Part shown: one piece after another, positions 1-10,304 of the stretch
How positions within the stretch are numbered: the stretch's first letter is position 1
Layout of the letters: every line of letters starts with the position of its first letter
Assembly: GCA_018398805.1 (NCBI GenBank)
Contig: JAGFBZ010000900.1
Location: 868,001 to 932,000, forward strand
Length of the DNA stretch: 64,000 nucleotides
Direction: 5' to 3'
Source of the DNA: Hirundichthys speculiger
Taxonomy: Eukaryota > Chordata > Actinopteri > Beloniformes > Exocoetidae
Made by a program: the position numbers and the translations under genes
The notes under the pieces: generated by a model
What the model was told of the DNA's origin: nothing
Database searches by the model: none
Seen by the model: only the letters and a program-made list of their open reading frames with translations

Positions 1-376
1 ACCTTTAGAGCTCTATAGACACTCACATAATGACACTGCAGCTCAACACTAAAGACAACTGAGGCATCAGGTCTTAGGTAACAAATAAGATGGTTGTAAC
101 TTCATCTGAAAAAGGCGTTCTCAGTTGCCGAATCGCATTTTTTCCAAGGACATCAAGTTTACGTTTTGGCACAATTTTGAAAAAAAAAATCAACTGTTTC
201 CCTGTTTAAATATGCTGAAAGTGCCAGTAATTCCCATGGGCTGTTTTTAATTGTTCACATGAGGTTGCTATGGAAACACCAAGTAAACTTTTCCTCTAAT
301 GTCTGAGGGAATGATTTCATATCACTGAAATTCCAGCATCAAGCCTTTCAAGTTTACAATTTCAAAGCATCTTCAG

Positions 377-452
377 CCCCCCCCCCCCCAAACTTAACAG
401 TGGGCCACTGGCTTTCATCTTGCCACCCTTTCATTCAGAAGTTGCTGACGTC

Positions 453-522
<70 letters not shown>
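377..522. repeat. C13 run and (TA)n microsatellite
   Basis: A run of 13 C at 377-389 and an almost pure TA tract at 453-522, the latter interrupted once by AAA. The small ORF across it is only the repeat translated as IYIY. Confidence 0.97.
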
Positions 523-523
<1 letters not shown>

Positions 524-1549
524 TGTACACACACCAGAGGATTTGCTATGTTAGCCAAGATTTTTCTGTTTGTCTAATACTGCATAATAAAATAAATACC
601 TTCAAGGTGGCAAAATGATGTACGTTTACACAGATACACCATATAGGTGGAACACAGTAATGTATAGAGCTGTTACATCTCACATATGTTACCTGTTTCC
701 AAGCAGCAGGCTCTGGTTCAATGAAATGTCATAACACACACACAAAAAAAATGAACTAAAGCCTTTCCTTTTTATAATCTTTCTTTACCAGCTAAGCCTT
801 GTAATCTTCTTCAGATACCCACAACAAAAGTTTGTAACCGGAGTTGATTTGGAACTGCCATAACAAAGGATCAGCCAACTTTGTGGGTGACATAAAAGTC
901 AAGAAAAATCCAAACCGTGGCTTTTTGCTGAAGGGCATCAAAGCAACCAGTCAGTTCCAGAGGAAGTTGATCCTCACCTGCAGCAGTTAATTAAGCTGAA
1001 ATCCAGCAGGTGAAACAAAGAAGTCACATATTTGTGCGTGAGCGCTGGTGTTGCCTTAGTGACCCCCCCTGTCGTGAGCTGTCAGACAGATTCCCATTGC
1101 GCCAACTTCCTCTTTGCTGCCAGATTGGCAGTGAATACTTTATGTTTGTGTTGTTGCATGTAGTCAAGTCCATTTGGGTGAGTGAATGGAAGGCATGCTT
1201 GCTTTCAGTGGTATTGCATCTGAAAGAATATGCATAAGTCAGCGAGGACTCCACTCGATCTGTCTTTGATCTACACTATCATTAATGCATGTGGAGTCCA
1301 TGGGGCAATGTTTCACTTGTGCAAGCAGAGCCATTTGTAAATACTTTACTTGACATCTCTTTGGCGTTCGCTACATGTTTTCAATCCCTGCATGCATTTA
1401 ACATCAAAAAGGTATAAGCTCTGCAGAATATACATGTGTTGATTTTCCTAAAAGTTAAACCCCCTTCTACCAAAGCCCTGAAAAACTCGTTTTCTGTCAT
1501 CCAAGCTCTGAAATCTGAAATGTAACATGAAAAGCACTTCAACGGTCCG

Positions 1550-1577
1550 TGTATGTGTGTGTGTATATATATATATG

Positions 1578-1610
<33 letters not shown>

Positions 1611-1612
1611 GT
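1550..1612. repeat. (TG)n/(TA)n microsatellite
   Basis: GT dinucleotides running into TA with occasional TG and AC steps, lying directly against the left end of the transposon at 1617. Confidence 0.95.
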
Positions 1613-2035
1613 AATGTGATCAAAATTTTAAGTCTTGCAAGAATTTACATTTTGCACTGTTAAATCTTTAAAAGATTCTAAATACTGTTTCAAAATACAA
1701 AAACAAGAAATGTGAGTAAGAGAAAAAATATATTTGAGTTAGCAATCTATTGCAAACAACAGTTAAACTGAAACAGACATCATCAGCAGATCAAAAGTTT
1801 AAGACCACACCCATTAAAAGCCAAAATCTGCTCAATAATGGGAATTTAATGTCATTGTCTGTCAGGCAGTCACACTGTAATGACCCCCTGATGGCAAAGT
1901 CAAAAAAATGTTCACCTATTTAATGTGGTCAGATTGTTGAGCTGCAGTAAGAGTCATTTTTAGTTTCTCATAAGATCTTGAGGGTTATGGAACAAAAACT
2001 CAAGTGGTAGACCCAAAAGAACTTCACTGAGCCAG

Positions 2036-2793
2036 ATGATCCGTTTGGCTCTCCATCAAGACACAGAACGATCCTCAACCCAAATTAAGGCCCTTACTGG
2101 TGCTGACTGCAGCCCAATAACCATCAGAACAGAAAACATCTTCAAAGCCCTCGTCTCCTTCGATGCCAGAAAATTGCCCGTTTGGACTTTGGAAGAAAAC
2201 AGCAAACATGGAACATTGAAAGTTGGAAGAAAGTTTAATTGTCTGAAAAGAAAAAAAATTAACCTTAACAGTTTTAATGGCTTCCAATGTTACTGGCATG
2301 ACAAGGAGATCCCGCTTGAGATGTGGAGGAACAGTGGAGGGGGCGCCATCATGATCTGGGGTGCTCTGGGGTGCTCCAATGGAGCTTCAGAGGTGCAGAG
2401 GCGTCAAACAGCAGCTGGCTATGTGGAGGTGTTGCATGAGGGATCCCTCATGACTGAGGCCCTCGTCTGTGTGGTAATGTTCCGGGTTTTCCAACAGGAC
2501 GATGCTGCAGTTCACAATCCCTGTCTGACAAAGGACTTCTTCCAGAGGAATAACGTCACTCTTTTGGACCATCCTGTGAGTTACCTAAGAACATTTGGGG
2601 ATGGATGGCAAGGGAAGTGTACAAAAATGGACATAAGTTCCAGACAGTAGATGCCCTCCCTGAAGCCATCTTCACCACTCGGAGGAACATTCCCACCAGA
2701 CCCCTGCAAACACTTGCATCAAACATGCCGAAAAGAAGTTTGAAGCGATCAACAAGAACAGTGGAGCATCTTATTACTGAGTCCTTTTTTTGA
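2036..2793 (+). pseudogene. Tc1/mariner transposase relic
   Basis: The first open frame (2036-2647) contains [11 protein letters not shown], the conserved strand around the first catalytic region, and [11 protein letters not shown], the block with the second Asp. After LLDHP the expected DLNPIEN-type segment with the third catalytic residue is missing, and a frame change leads to [10 protein letters not shown] and FTTRRNIPTRP in the next frame (2605-2793). The break lies at about 2573-2592. The enzyme is therefore inactive. The N-terminal DNA-binding half is only weakly recognisable upstream. Confidence 0.82.
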
Positions 2794-2861
2794 AACTTTT
2801 ATTTCTATTTTAGGGGATTTTCTGGGATTTTTTGGAGCTTTGGTCTTAAGCTTATCGTAAA

Positions 2862-3408
2862 GTGATGGGTTGGAGTAGGGATGGATGGTGGTGAGGTGCG
2901 GACCCAAAAAGGCAGGAATGAAGGTGGTTCCAACAGAAACGTCCTTTATTTGCAGGCTCAAAAATACAACTCAAAAAGTCCAGCGAACAAAAACAAGATA
3001 AATCCAAAGGTTGGGGATAGTCCATAAAGAGGAACAAACGGAAAAAGAACAGGGGCTGACAAGACATAAATACACAAAAGGACAAACAAGAGGCAGGTGC
3101 AAACAATCAGGGTAATTACAGAGGGAAGTAAAGCAGAAAACCACGAAGACAAGACAGACGTTCAAAGTAAAACAGGAACAAGGTAGACTAGAATAGAATA
3201 GAATCCTTTATTGTCACTGTACATAGGTACAATGAGATTAAAAGAGTGGAGAGCCGTGTGCCGCTGCGTCCGTGCGCGCCGCCATCTTGGATCTTGGCCT
3301 TGACTAGTCCTTGACTAAGGACAGGGGGGATGAGACCAGACACTAACAAAACTCAGAAACAGCGGGAAAAATCACAGGAAACAAGTCTCACCCAACCCAC
3401 ACCATAAC
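2862..3408. mobile_element. Insertion nested in the Tc1/mariner element
   Basis: A block unlike the surrounding transposon, between the transposase relic and the right inverted end. Its left edge (GTGATGGGTTGG) and right edge (CCAACCCACACCATAAC) are loosely inverse to each other. Inside are GTCCTTTATTTGCAGG and TAGAATAGAATAGAATCC followed by TTTATTGTCACTGTACATAG, short segments repeated widely in fish genomes. Family not determined. Confidence 0.5.
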
Positions 3409-4561
3409 AAACTTTTGATCTGCTGATAAATTGCCTATTTTAGTTTAACTGTTTGCAATAGATTGCTTTCTCAAATATTTTTTGTCTCACTCCCATTTCT
3501 TCTTTTTGCATTTTGAAATTCTACTTAGAGCCTTTTTAAGCCCCAACAGTGCAAAATGTATATTCCTGCAAATTTTCAACTGGTCTTAAAATTTTGATCA
3601 GGTGTGCACATTTACTGGAATCAGTTTCCAGTCACATGACCCATAGGTTTGCGCAGAGAGTTTTGGAAGCCTCTTTGTGCTTAAAAAAAAAAAAAAAGGA
3701 AAAGGAAAAAATGAAAACTTCATTTACAGACCCTTACTGACAAACCAGTAAATGAAGTGTCGAAGTGAGAGCAGTGTTTGGAATTTTCCAAAATACGCCT
3801 CCTGGATGTGTTTTGCATTGGGTGTTTATTCGGAGAAATACGTATAAATATGTAGTTGAATTTTACATTTTTGAGCAGGAAGAACAAAATAAGCCCATCA
3901 TGCATTGCTGGTAGCCACAGTGTACACGGTGTTGCTGCCAGCCATTCACTTCTCTGTAAAAATATCAGTAGTTTTTTACCAAGTACATTGTTGTATTAAA
4001 ATAGGGCCAGGTCACTGTTGCCTGTTTCTGAGTTATTTTAATATCTAATGTTGGAATATCTAACCCAATGTGGGATATTGCTCAGGCGCCATGGCATCAT
4101 TTTCGAAGACACTAGCTGTCAGAAGAATTTAGCTCAAGGCTCAACGTATTGATAAACAGTGTTTAAAATGACTGCATTTCCTTTGATTCATTGTCGGGCA
4201 ACGGCTGTCTGTGCTGTTTTGAGTTACCTGACCATCTCTGCTTCTATACAAATGGAGATTAAGTGCACTTGCACCCTCTGTCCGGTGGTCAAGTGCTTTG
4301 TTTAAGTGTTGTAGAACTGCCTCACTAGAACTCATTAATTATTGGTAAACTAATATACATTATTAGTAAAGTTTAAACAACATATATCAAAACTATGTTT
4401 GTCATAAAGTCTCAGTCTTTCCAAATCAAAGGTGTTTGCCATTTTCACTTGAGTGAATGAATCCATATTTATTAGTCACAGGATTAACATTTTTGCAATT
4501 ACCATTCTAAAGAAGACTTTCCAGTCTTACGTTGTTAAATAAATTCAGCCTTTGAAATTTG

Positions 4562-4767
4562 ATAGAGGTTCCCATTGTCAATCCCTGAGTCAGATTTCAT
4601 GAGTTTTTCATGAGTAACACACCCAAGATGAAATCAGTTCTTCATTTTCACATTTCCTGACAACTCCTGAAAATTTCATGAAAATTCATCCATTAGTTTT
4701 TGAGTTATCTTGTATACAGACAGACAGATAAACGCCGGCAAAAACATAACCTCCTTGGTGGAGGTAA
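4562..4767 (-). repeat. AAGGAGG-type interspersed repeat, minus orientation
   Basis: Read on the minus strand it begins ACCTCCACCAAGGAGGTTATG, passes GCCGGCGTTTATCTGTCTG and AAGATAACTCAAAAACTAAT. The same order of motifs appears on the plus strand at 20779-21029, so these are two copies of one dispersed family in opposite orientations. Confidence 0.8.
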
Positions 4768-4921
4768 AAAGAAAACAATCCCTTCCCTATATACTTTTTG
4801 CATGACCTAAAAGAATGAGTAAATATCCGAGCTGTGGTGTTTTTTCTTTGAGTAACGCAGTCTTTGTACCGTTATGCATTGTGTAAGAGGCATGACTTTA
4901 TTTATGTTGGAAAAAAACATC

Positions 4922-4976
4922 CCCCGTGACCCTTCGGAGGATGAAACGGGTATAGATAATGGATGGATGGATGGAA
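4922..4976 (+). repeat. LINE 3'-tail-type repeat with (ATGG)n
   Basis: GTGACCCTTCGGAGGATGAA followed by CGGGTATAGATAATGGATGG and ATGG repeats. This layout, a short GC-containing block and then a simple-sequence tail, is the 3' end of a non-LTR retrotransposon. A related copy lies inverted at 17105-17265. Confidence 0.6.
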
Positions 4977-5055
4977 AAAAAAAACTCCAAAAAGACTTCC
5001 TCATGTGGTTCTACATCCATCCACCCGGACACGTTTAATCCCTGAAGTACTCACT

Positions 5056-5235
5056 GGATACATTTTCAATTCAGTTCAGTTCAATTCAATTTTATTTGTA
5101 TAGCGTCTGCTACAATGTCAATTGTCTCTATGCGCTTTACAGAGACCCAGAGTATGACCCCCGAGCAAATACCATTAACTAAAATTATAAAATTAAATCC
5201 AAATCAAGGATAATGGCAAGTAAAAAAACTCCCAC
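5056..5235. repeat. Interspersed repeat (TTTTATTTGTATAGCG type)
   Basis: A TTCAATTCAGTTCAGTTCAA run followed by TTTTATTTGTATAGCG and ATGCGCTTTACAGAGACCC, a repeat met throughout percomorph fish genomes. Ends and class were not determined. Confidence 0.55.
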
Positions 5236-6289
5236 AGCGGGAGAAAAAAATCTTTAAGCCAGACAGTAGCAAGAATTTTGTATATGATCTGTGGAAAGAA
5301 TAGACTGCCATGCAACTATTAATACCAAATGTATTTATTGGTGCATGTTTTCCAAGTAATCTCAAATTTGCAACTTAAAATAAAAAAAAAACTCTGATGC
5401 ATGAATATTGTGGACACTGTAATTGTGTTAATGAAGGCCAAACTACCTCTAACACAGAGATCACTCTCCTTTCATATGATTTGATGCTTCTGAGTAGAAA
5501 ATATACCATTCTAGTCCAGGTTGAATTTTCTCAAACTGAATTGCTTATTTAGATTTTTGGAGCCCTAATCCATTGTTTTTATATGTTTCCTACACTCAAT
5601 GTCAATTAAAATAAATGCCAATTATAAGGCCATTACTGAAACATGATTTACTAATTAGAGTGGGCCTATTAAGAACAACAGGCTGTGAAATTTTTTTTGC
5701 AAAGCTGCCATTCTGTGTAGCCATGCCGGGCAGATATCTGACATGGACAAGGTGAGCAGGTGGATGATTTCTGAAATGTACATGTACTTTGACCCAAGCA
5801 TCAGCACATTAATATGCAGCGTGAGGAAAGGTTGGCAGACAGGTCCGGTAGGGGGTCGGGCACAATCCTTCCTTTGTGTTCGTTGCAGAGGAAGTTATAA
5901 GGAAGTATTGATGAGTTTGCATGAGAAAAGTTGCAACCTGCACTTCAATGCGTTGCGCATCTTTTTTATACCAGGGCTGCAGGCTCATTACCATTGGTCT
6001 TAATTCAGTGTTCATCTTAGATCTGTACTTTGTTTTCAGAGAGGGAACAGCAGAAAAGCTGATCTCACTGCGGTAGAATTGGGTAGAAGGAAAGTAAAAT
6101 ACTCACTTTCCATCAGTGGATAGTTTTGAAGATGATTTTTAGTTCTCAGAATAGTTCAGGTCATGAAGAATTGATACCTTATCTTAAAATCTAAGGTGTT
6201 TCATAGCAGATCCTGCATAAATTGCCCATGGCAATACATTCATTAAGAAGTGAACCATCTTTGTGGCACTGAAACTACTGCGCTAACCC

Positions 6290-6680
6290 ACTAAGGCAGC
6301 TCCGTAGAACACGCGCCTGAACTTACACTGGACGCTGACGTAAAATCACTGCAGGCCTTTGATTAGTCAGAGAAAATCCTCACGAGTGGGCGTGACAGTA
6401 GCTTTTTCCGTTGCACAGAGAGCTGACAGGCAACGCCCCGCTGCACGTCGCCACCTGTCAAACTGCCGCACCACTGTGACTTGTCATCCAATCCTCAGTC
6501 TTTGAAGTGTCACCATACAGCTAACAATCGTCAGAGCATCGTGTGCACATCTCTTCACGGACATTGTAAATTATCTGTCAGCACGTACTTGTCTTTTTTT
6601 TAATATACAGTTGTACTCACGGTCAGCCCTGTGTTGTTAACACGTAACGCTGCCCCTTGGTTCGTTCTGGTGAACCCCAG
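6290..6680. repeat. Possible GC-richer dispersed repeat
   Basis: This block is richer in C+G than its surroundings and includes TTTGATTAGTCAGAGAAAAT and GTGGGCGTGACAG, phrases that recur in fish DNA transposons. No inverted ends or duplicated target were found, so the call is tentative. Confidence 0.35.
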
Positions 6681-7611
6681 TGTGTTGTCAGTAACTTTTG
6701 GAAGTGGGAGAGGAATGTCTTACCTTCTTGAGGGAAATGGAAAAGCTTCAAATTTTATCTTTTAAAGTCCGATATAATTATTTTTTCTAAATATGAAACA
6801 AAATCTTCCCATACATATTGTCCAAAAAATCAACATTGTAAATCATCCATTGGTTGCCCAAAACCCATAACATCAGCTTCTAATTATTTCTTTTCTTTTT
6901 GCTGTTGCCCTCAGAAGAGTAAAAGGGTGGGGTATCTTGACACTGCCACAAATGTCCACATGAAGATTTCTAGCAGAAAATTGCAGGGTTAACAGTGTTC
7001 TGCACTTCCCTGTGTGATGATTCTTTGTTTGTGTCTGGAAAAAACACCACAGCATGAGACGTTTTTAATTGCTGAATGCTCACTATGATTAGCGCTTTAG
7101 TTAGTTTAAATCAGGGAGAAAAGTACTACGAGCCTGGATTCATTTCTCTTATTTAAATCATGAATAACACAAATTATCGTCCATAAATGGCACTTTTTTT
7201 TTCATAAAGTGTCATCGATCTGGTGTCTTTCTATGTAATTTAATGAATGGTCTGTACATGTGCTACACTGTCTGCACAGTGATTTAATTGATTTTTCATT
7301 CTTAATCTTGACAAGGGACAGAACAAAGTGAGCAAACACAATCTGCCTTTCGCTTATAAAAAAATCAGCAACAACAAAATGCTTTTCCATTTCTCACTTT
7401 TAGAGAGGGCAATATTCAGCTTGTAGAATAATTGCAACTCTGTGTTGGGTGCCAACTGTTTGTTTTTATAATAAAAATGAGAAGATGCAGATTGGTTTGT
7501 TTTCTCACACACAACAGATTCAACAGATGTATTTATTTAATTGAATCAAAGATTTTCTCTGTTCACTTGCATCACTTGTAAACACTCTTGTACCTTCCCA
7601 GAATACACTGT

Positions 7612-8122
7612 GGGCACGATCTTCCACCGGATCTCCTAAAGCCGCTACTTAGGGATAGCGTGTAGCGCGCGGAGCGTTCCCCTGCAAAGAACACAATCTT
7701 CCACCTTGCTAAACCGGCTATTCCACCTGCACTACCCGCTACATTATGCATAGGAGTGGTTAGAGTTCCACCTGTTAAACCAATCAGTGCGTCAGTAGCC
7801 ATTGCCTTTAAGAGCAGGTTGCGCTCTGGTCATCTATGGTTTAATTAGCGAACAAGCCATTTAAGACGATCTCTGCCATTTTCTCAGGGGTTCAACTAGG
7901 GCCAAATCACGCTTTTTATACAAGAGTTAATTCAAGAGGTAGAGCTGTTTGAGCACGTCCACAGGTGACCAGGTGGATGCACATTGATGTCATTTGGACG
8001 CGCTCTTGTACACGCTGACATGCGGGTTGCAGATTGCAGGTAGCGGTTGGTCTGACACGCCCATTGCCACAACTACAATGTGAGTAAGGGAGTCGGCATA
8101 ACAGGTAGCGGCTTTAGGGTTA
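7612..8122 (+). mobile_element. GATCTTCCACC-ended element, copy 1 (right end lost)
   Basis: It starts GGGCACGATCTTCCACC and shares long stretches with the copies at 22560-23019 (inverted) and 63745-64000 (same orientation): AGGGATAGCG, CCACCTGCACTACCCGCTAC, GCATAGGAGTGGTTAG, ACCTGTTAAACCAATCAGTG and CCTTTAAGAGCAGGTTGCGC. The right end stops at AGCGGCTTTAGGG without the closing inverted GATC end. No coding capacity. Confidence 0.75.
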
Positions 8123-8589
8123 AGTGACTTTTTTCTGGTTTTTTTTATCTAACACAAAAAACAAAAAAAATACCTGTTTTTTTATATTTCAATTTTAGCA
8201 AACAGGCCACGGGACTGAATTTGTTTTTAATATTTTATTGTCTGGTTTACGTGACCCAGAAATGGCTTTGTTTTATAATCAAGGAACAGACTTTCTGTTG
8301 TTATTACACATCTGTGCCACTAGATGGAGCCGCACTGAAGTAACCAGCTAGAGAACAGCAGGACAGTGAACACATGAAGCAGATCTGATGATAAGTGGAG
8401 GAATGACGTGATCGTCTTGAACAAAGGGGTTTGAAAGTTTGTTTTTTTTTTCAGACAGAATTGTTAATATTGCTACCTGAGTTGCTACCTGAACTGTAAA
8501 GTTCACTGATTTTTACCGCTCTTCACACCCGCATGTTAACCTGCCAATTATCTTCCTTTTCACAACAGCCAGTAACAGACTTTTCAAAA

Positions 8590-8695
8590 GAAAAGCACGT
8601 GAGCAACATGCGTTAACGCGCGATAAAATAAATGTCGGTGTTAATAAATTAATGCGTTAACGCGATAATAACGCGTTAACTTGCCCATTCCTAAT
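8590..8695. repeat. Fragment of TTAACGCG-type MITE
   Basis: ATGCGTTAACGCGCGATAAA and later TGCGTTAACGCGATAATAAC then GCGTTAACTTGCCCA. This palindromic TTAACGCG pattern marks the end of a common fish DNA transposon. Only one end is evident here. Confidence 0.55.
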
Positions 8696-9560
8696 AAAAT
8701 TAAATAATTTTGCTTGAGACCACCAACTCTAAAACTCCAACATAACACAAAGTTGTCACTTTGTTTGGCACACCCTAAGACCTAAAATTCACTCAGTGTG
8801 AGAGGTACTTATCACAAACCCAGATTAGAATAGAATTATCCAGTTTCCCGATCCTTAACTCCATCTCTGTCTCTAAAGGGACACATATCCTGTAGCAAAG
8901 TATTCCTGAAATTGCAGCAACTTTTGAAAAAAAGGTCATGAAAAGTCTCCTTTGACTTTAAAACATCGGCTTAATTTCAGACAAAAATGGACAAACTCAC
9001 AATACATTATTTAAAAAAAAACATCTTGAGATGACATTTAATAAAGATTTGATTCTCACAACTTCTGTGAATTTGCTTTATGAGGAGCTTTTGCATGTGG
9101 CCTTATCAAAGTAGGTGAATAATTAAACATCTGTCACCAGATCTGATCCCTGTGTTATTATACCAAATCCATCAGAACAACCATCAGAAGTCCGGCCTTC
9201 TTTCTATTTCTTCTCTCTTATGTCTCTTGGTGTGATTTCATCCAGTCCCAGATGACTAGAACAGAAGTATATCCTGGTTTAAACACTGGGTTTTTGTGCA
9301 TTTTGAACTACAAGGGGAACTGGTTTAGTTATAATGCCCCTGCTTGACCCCCGCTCAGTTTTATATGGTGAGCATGTGGCGGGATGTGAGAGGGAGGTGA
9401 TGGAGGGCAGAAAAAGGGCAGAGACGTGATGCAATAAAATGTCAACACACGTGTTCAAGTTCACCAAAAGCACTTACTGCAGCCACCTGAATTTTTGCTA
9501 ACCCTTAGCTGAGGCAAGGTTTTCCCCAGGGTGCCTGAGGACACTGTGAGTATCCTAAGT

Positions 9561-9830
9561 CAGTAGTTCTCAAACTATTGAGCTCTCTGAGTACCACCAT
9601 GATGACCAATTTTAAAATATAGCCATAAATGCTTTCTCAATTAGCTTTACACACAGAGGAGAGATGTTTATTCCTTATTGTGGTTATTTATTGTTACCTG
9701 AATTTCATTTGAAACGTTGTATTTATAATGCATTGTCATGCATTGACAAGTCATGACGTTCCCCCCGCGTACCACCGGAGAGCGCTCGTGTACCGCCAAT
9801 GGTACGCGTACCACAGTTTGCGCACCGCTG
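9561..9830. mobile_element. hAT-type MITE with exact 8-bp target duplication
   Basis: A 270-bp element starting CAGTAGTTCTCAAACTATTG and ending GTTTGCGCACCGCTG; the ends are imperfect inverted repeats. It is flanked on both sides by TCCTAAGT (9553-9560 and 9831-9838), the 8-bp duplication characteristic of hAT elements. Inside, GTACCACC and GGTACGCGTACCAC recur. No coding sequence, so non-autonomous. Confidence 0.92.
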
Positions 9831-10177
9831 TCCTAAGTAAATTAAACAGGATAGAATGGAGAAAATCATGAATGAAGCTGTGGAACAGCACGAAGACGAG
9901 AAGAGATGGGGTTTTCACCGAGTTCCCAGTACCAGAGGAGTAAAAGAGCCTTTCAGTGCATGAGGGGCCGACTGCTGAATGGCGTGGAGCGAGTGGGTTA
10001 GCTTTATGAAACTTCCGTTGAAAAACCCCCCCCCCCTGAAATTTGCTTTGTCTTTTTTCACGCTCCGCAAGCTCAAAGACATGTGGTGACACTTTCTTTT
10101 TGTATTTATCTCACAGTCACTGTTTATGTCCTGTGTTCTCTCCCCCCCCACCCCCCTCCACCCATCTCCACCTCCAG

Positions 10178-10304
10178 GGAGGCTGGCGCAGAAAACTGGG
10201 GCACAGAAGGCTGCCAAACGCTCGCGTCAAACACTGTCCACACCAAATGCCTGTGCAGCAGGATATCCACCTACGCCGTGTTAGCGCAGCAAGCTAAAGA
10301 CCCG
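10178..10304 (+). CDS. adgrb2: adgrb2 exon: end of GAIN domain, GPS and Stachel
   Basis: A 127-nt exon entered after CTCCAG and left at CCG|GTAAGT; one base completes the previous codon, then 42 codons, ending in phase 0. It encodes [11 protein letters not shown], then [15 protein letters not shown]. The W, the C of EGC and the CLC pair are the paired cysteines and tryptophan of a GPCR proteolysis site. STYAVLA is the tethered-agonist (Stachel) strand. The position two residues before the scissile bond is Arg, not the usual His. It joins in phase to the TM1 exon 12.9 kb downstream. No preceding exon was recognised to its left. Confidence 0.9.

Larger units (their letters stand above)
1617..3600 (+). 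mobile_element. Tc1/mariner-type transposon with ~185-bp inverted ends
   Basis: The left end (TGATCAAAATTTTAAG at 1617) and right end (ending TTTTGATCA at 3600) are inverted copies of each other for about 185 bases. They share, in inverted order, ACATTTTGCACTGTT, GCAATCTATTGCAAAC and TCAGCAGATCAAAAGTTT. The arms run about 1617-1801 and 3413-3600 with scattered mismatches and small gaps. Between them lie a decayed transposase (2036-2793) and a later insertion (about 2862-3408). No clear target duplication could be assigned because the left end abuts a TA microsatellite. Confidence 0.85.
1..10177 (+). other. adgrb2: Intron of adgrb2 upstream of the GPS exon
   Basis: AT-rich sequence with no recognisable coding exon. 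It holds the repeats listed separately at 377-522, 1550-1612, 1617-3600, 4562-4767, 4922-4976, 5056-5235, 6290-6680, 7612-8122, 8590-8695 and 9561-9830. In the stretches between (523-1549, 3601-4560, 5236-6289, 6681-7611, 8123-8589, 8696-9560 and 9831-10177) I see only A/T-rich DNA and short homopolymers. The exon before the GPS exon, which should carry a CVxWD-type GAIN motif, was not found. Confidence 0.7.

Noticed and set aside
1381..1623. Minus-strand frame rich in Ile and Tyr
   Set aside because: It is a translation of the TA/TG microsatellite.
2036..2647. 204-codon frame as a possible host gene
   Set aside because: It lies between long inverted ends and contains Tc1/mariner transposase blocks; it is a broken transposase.
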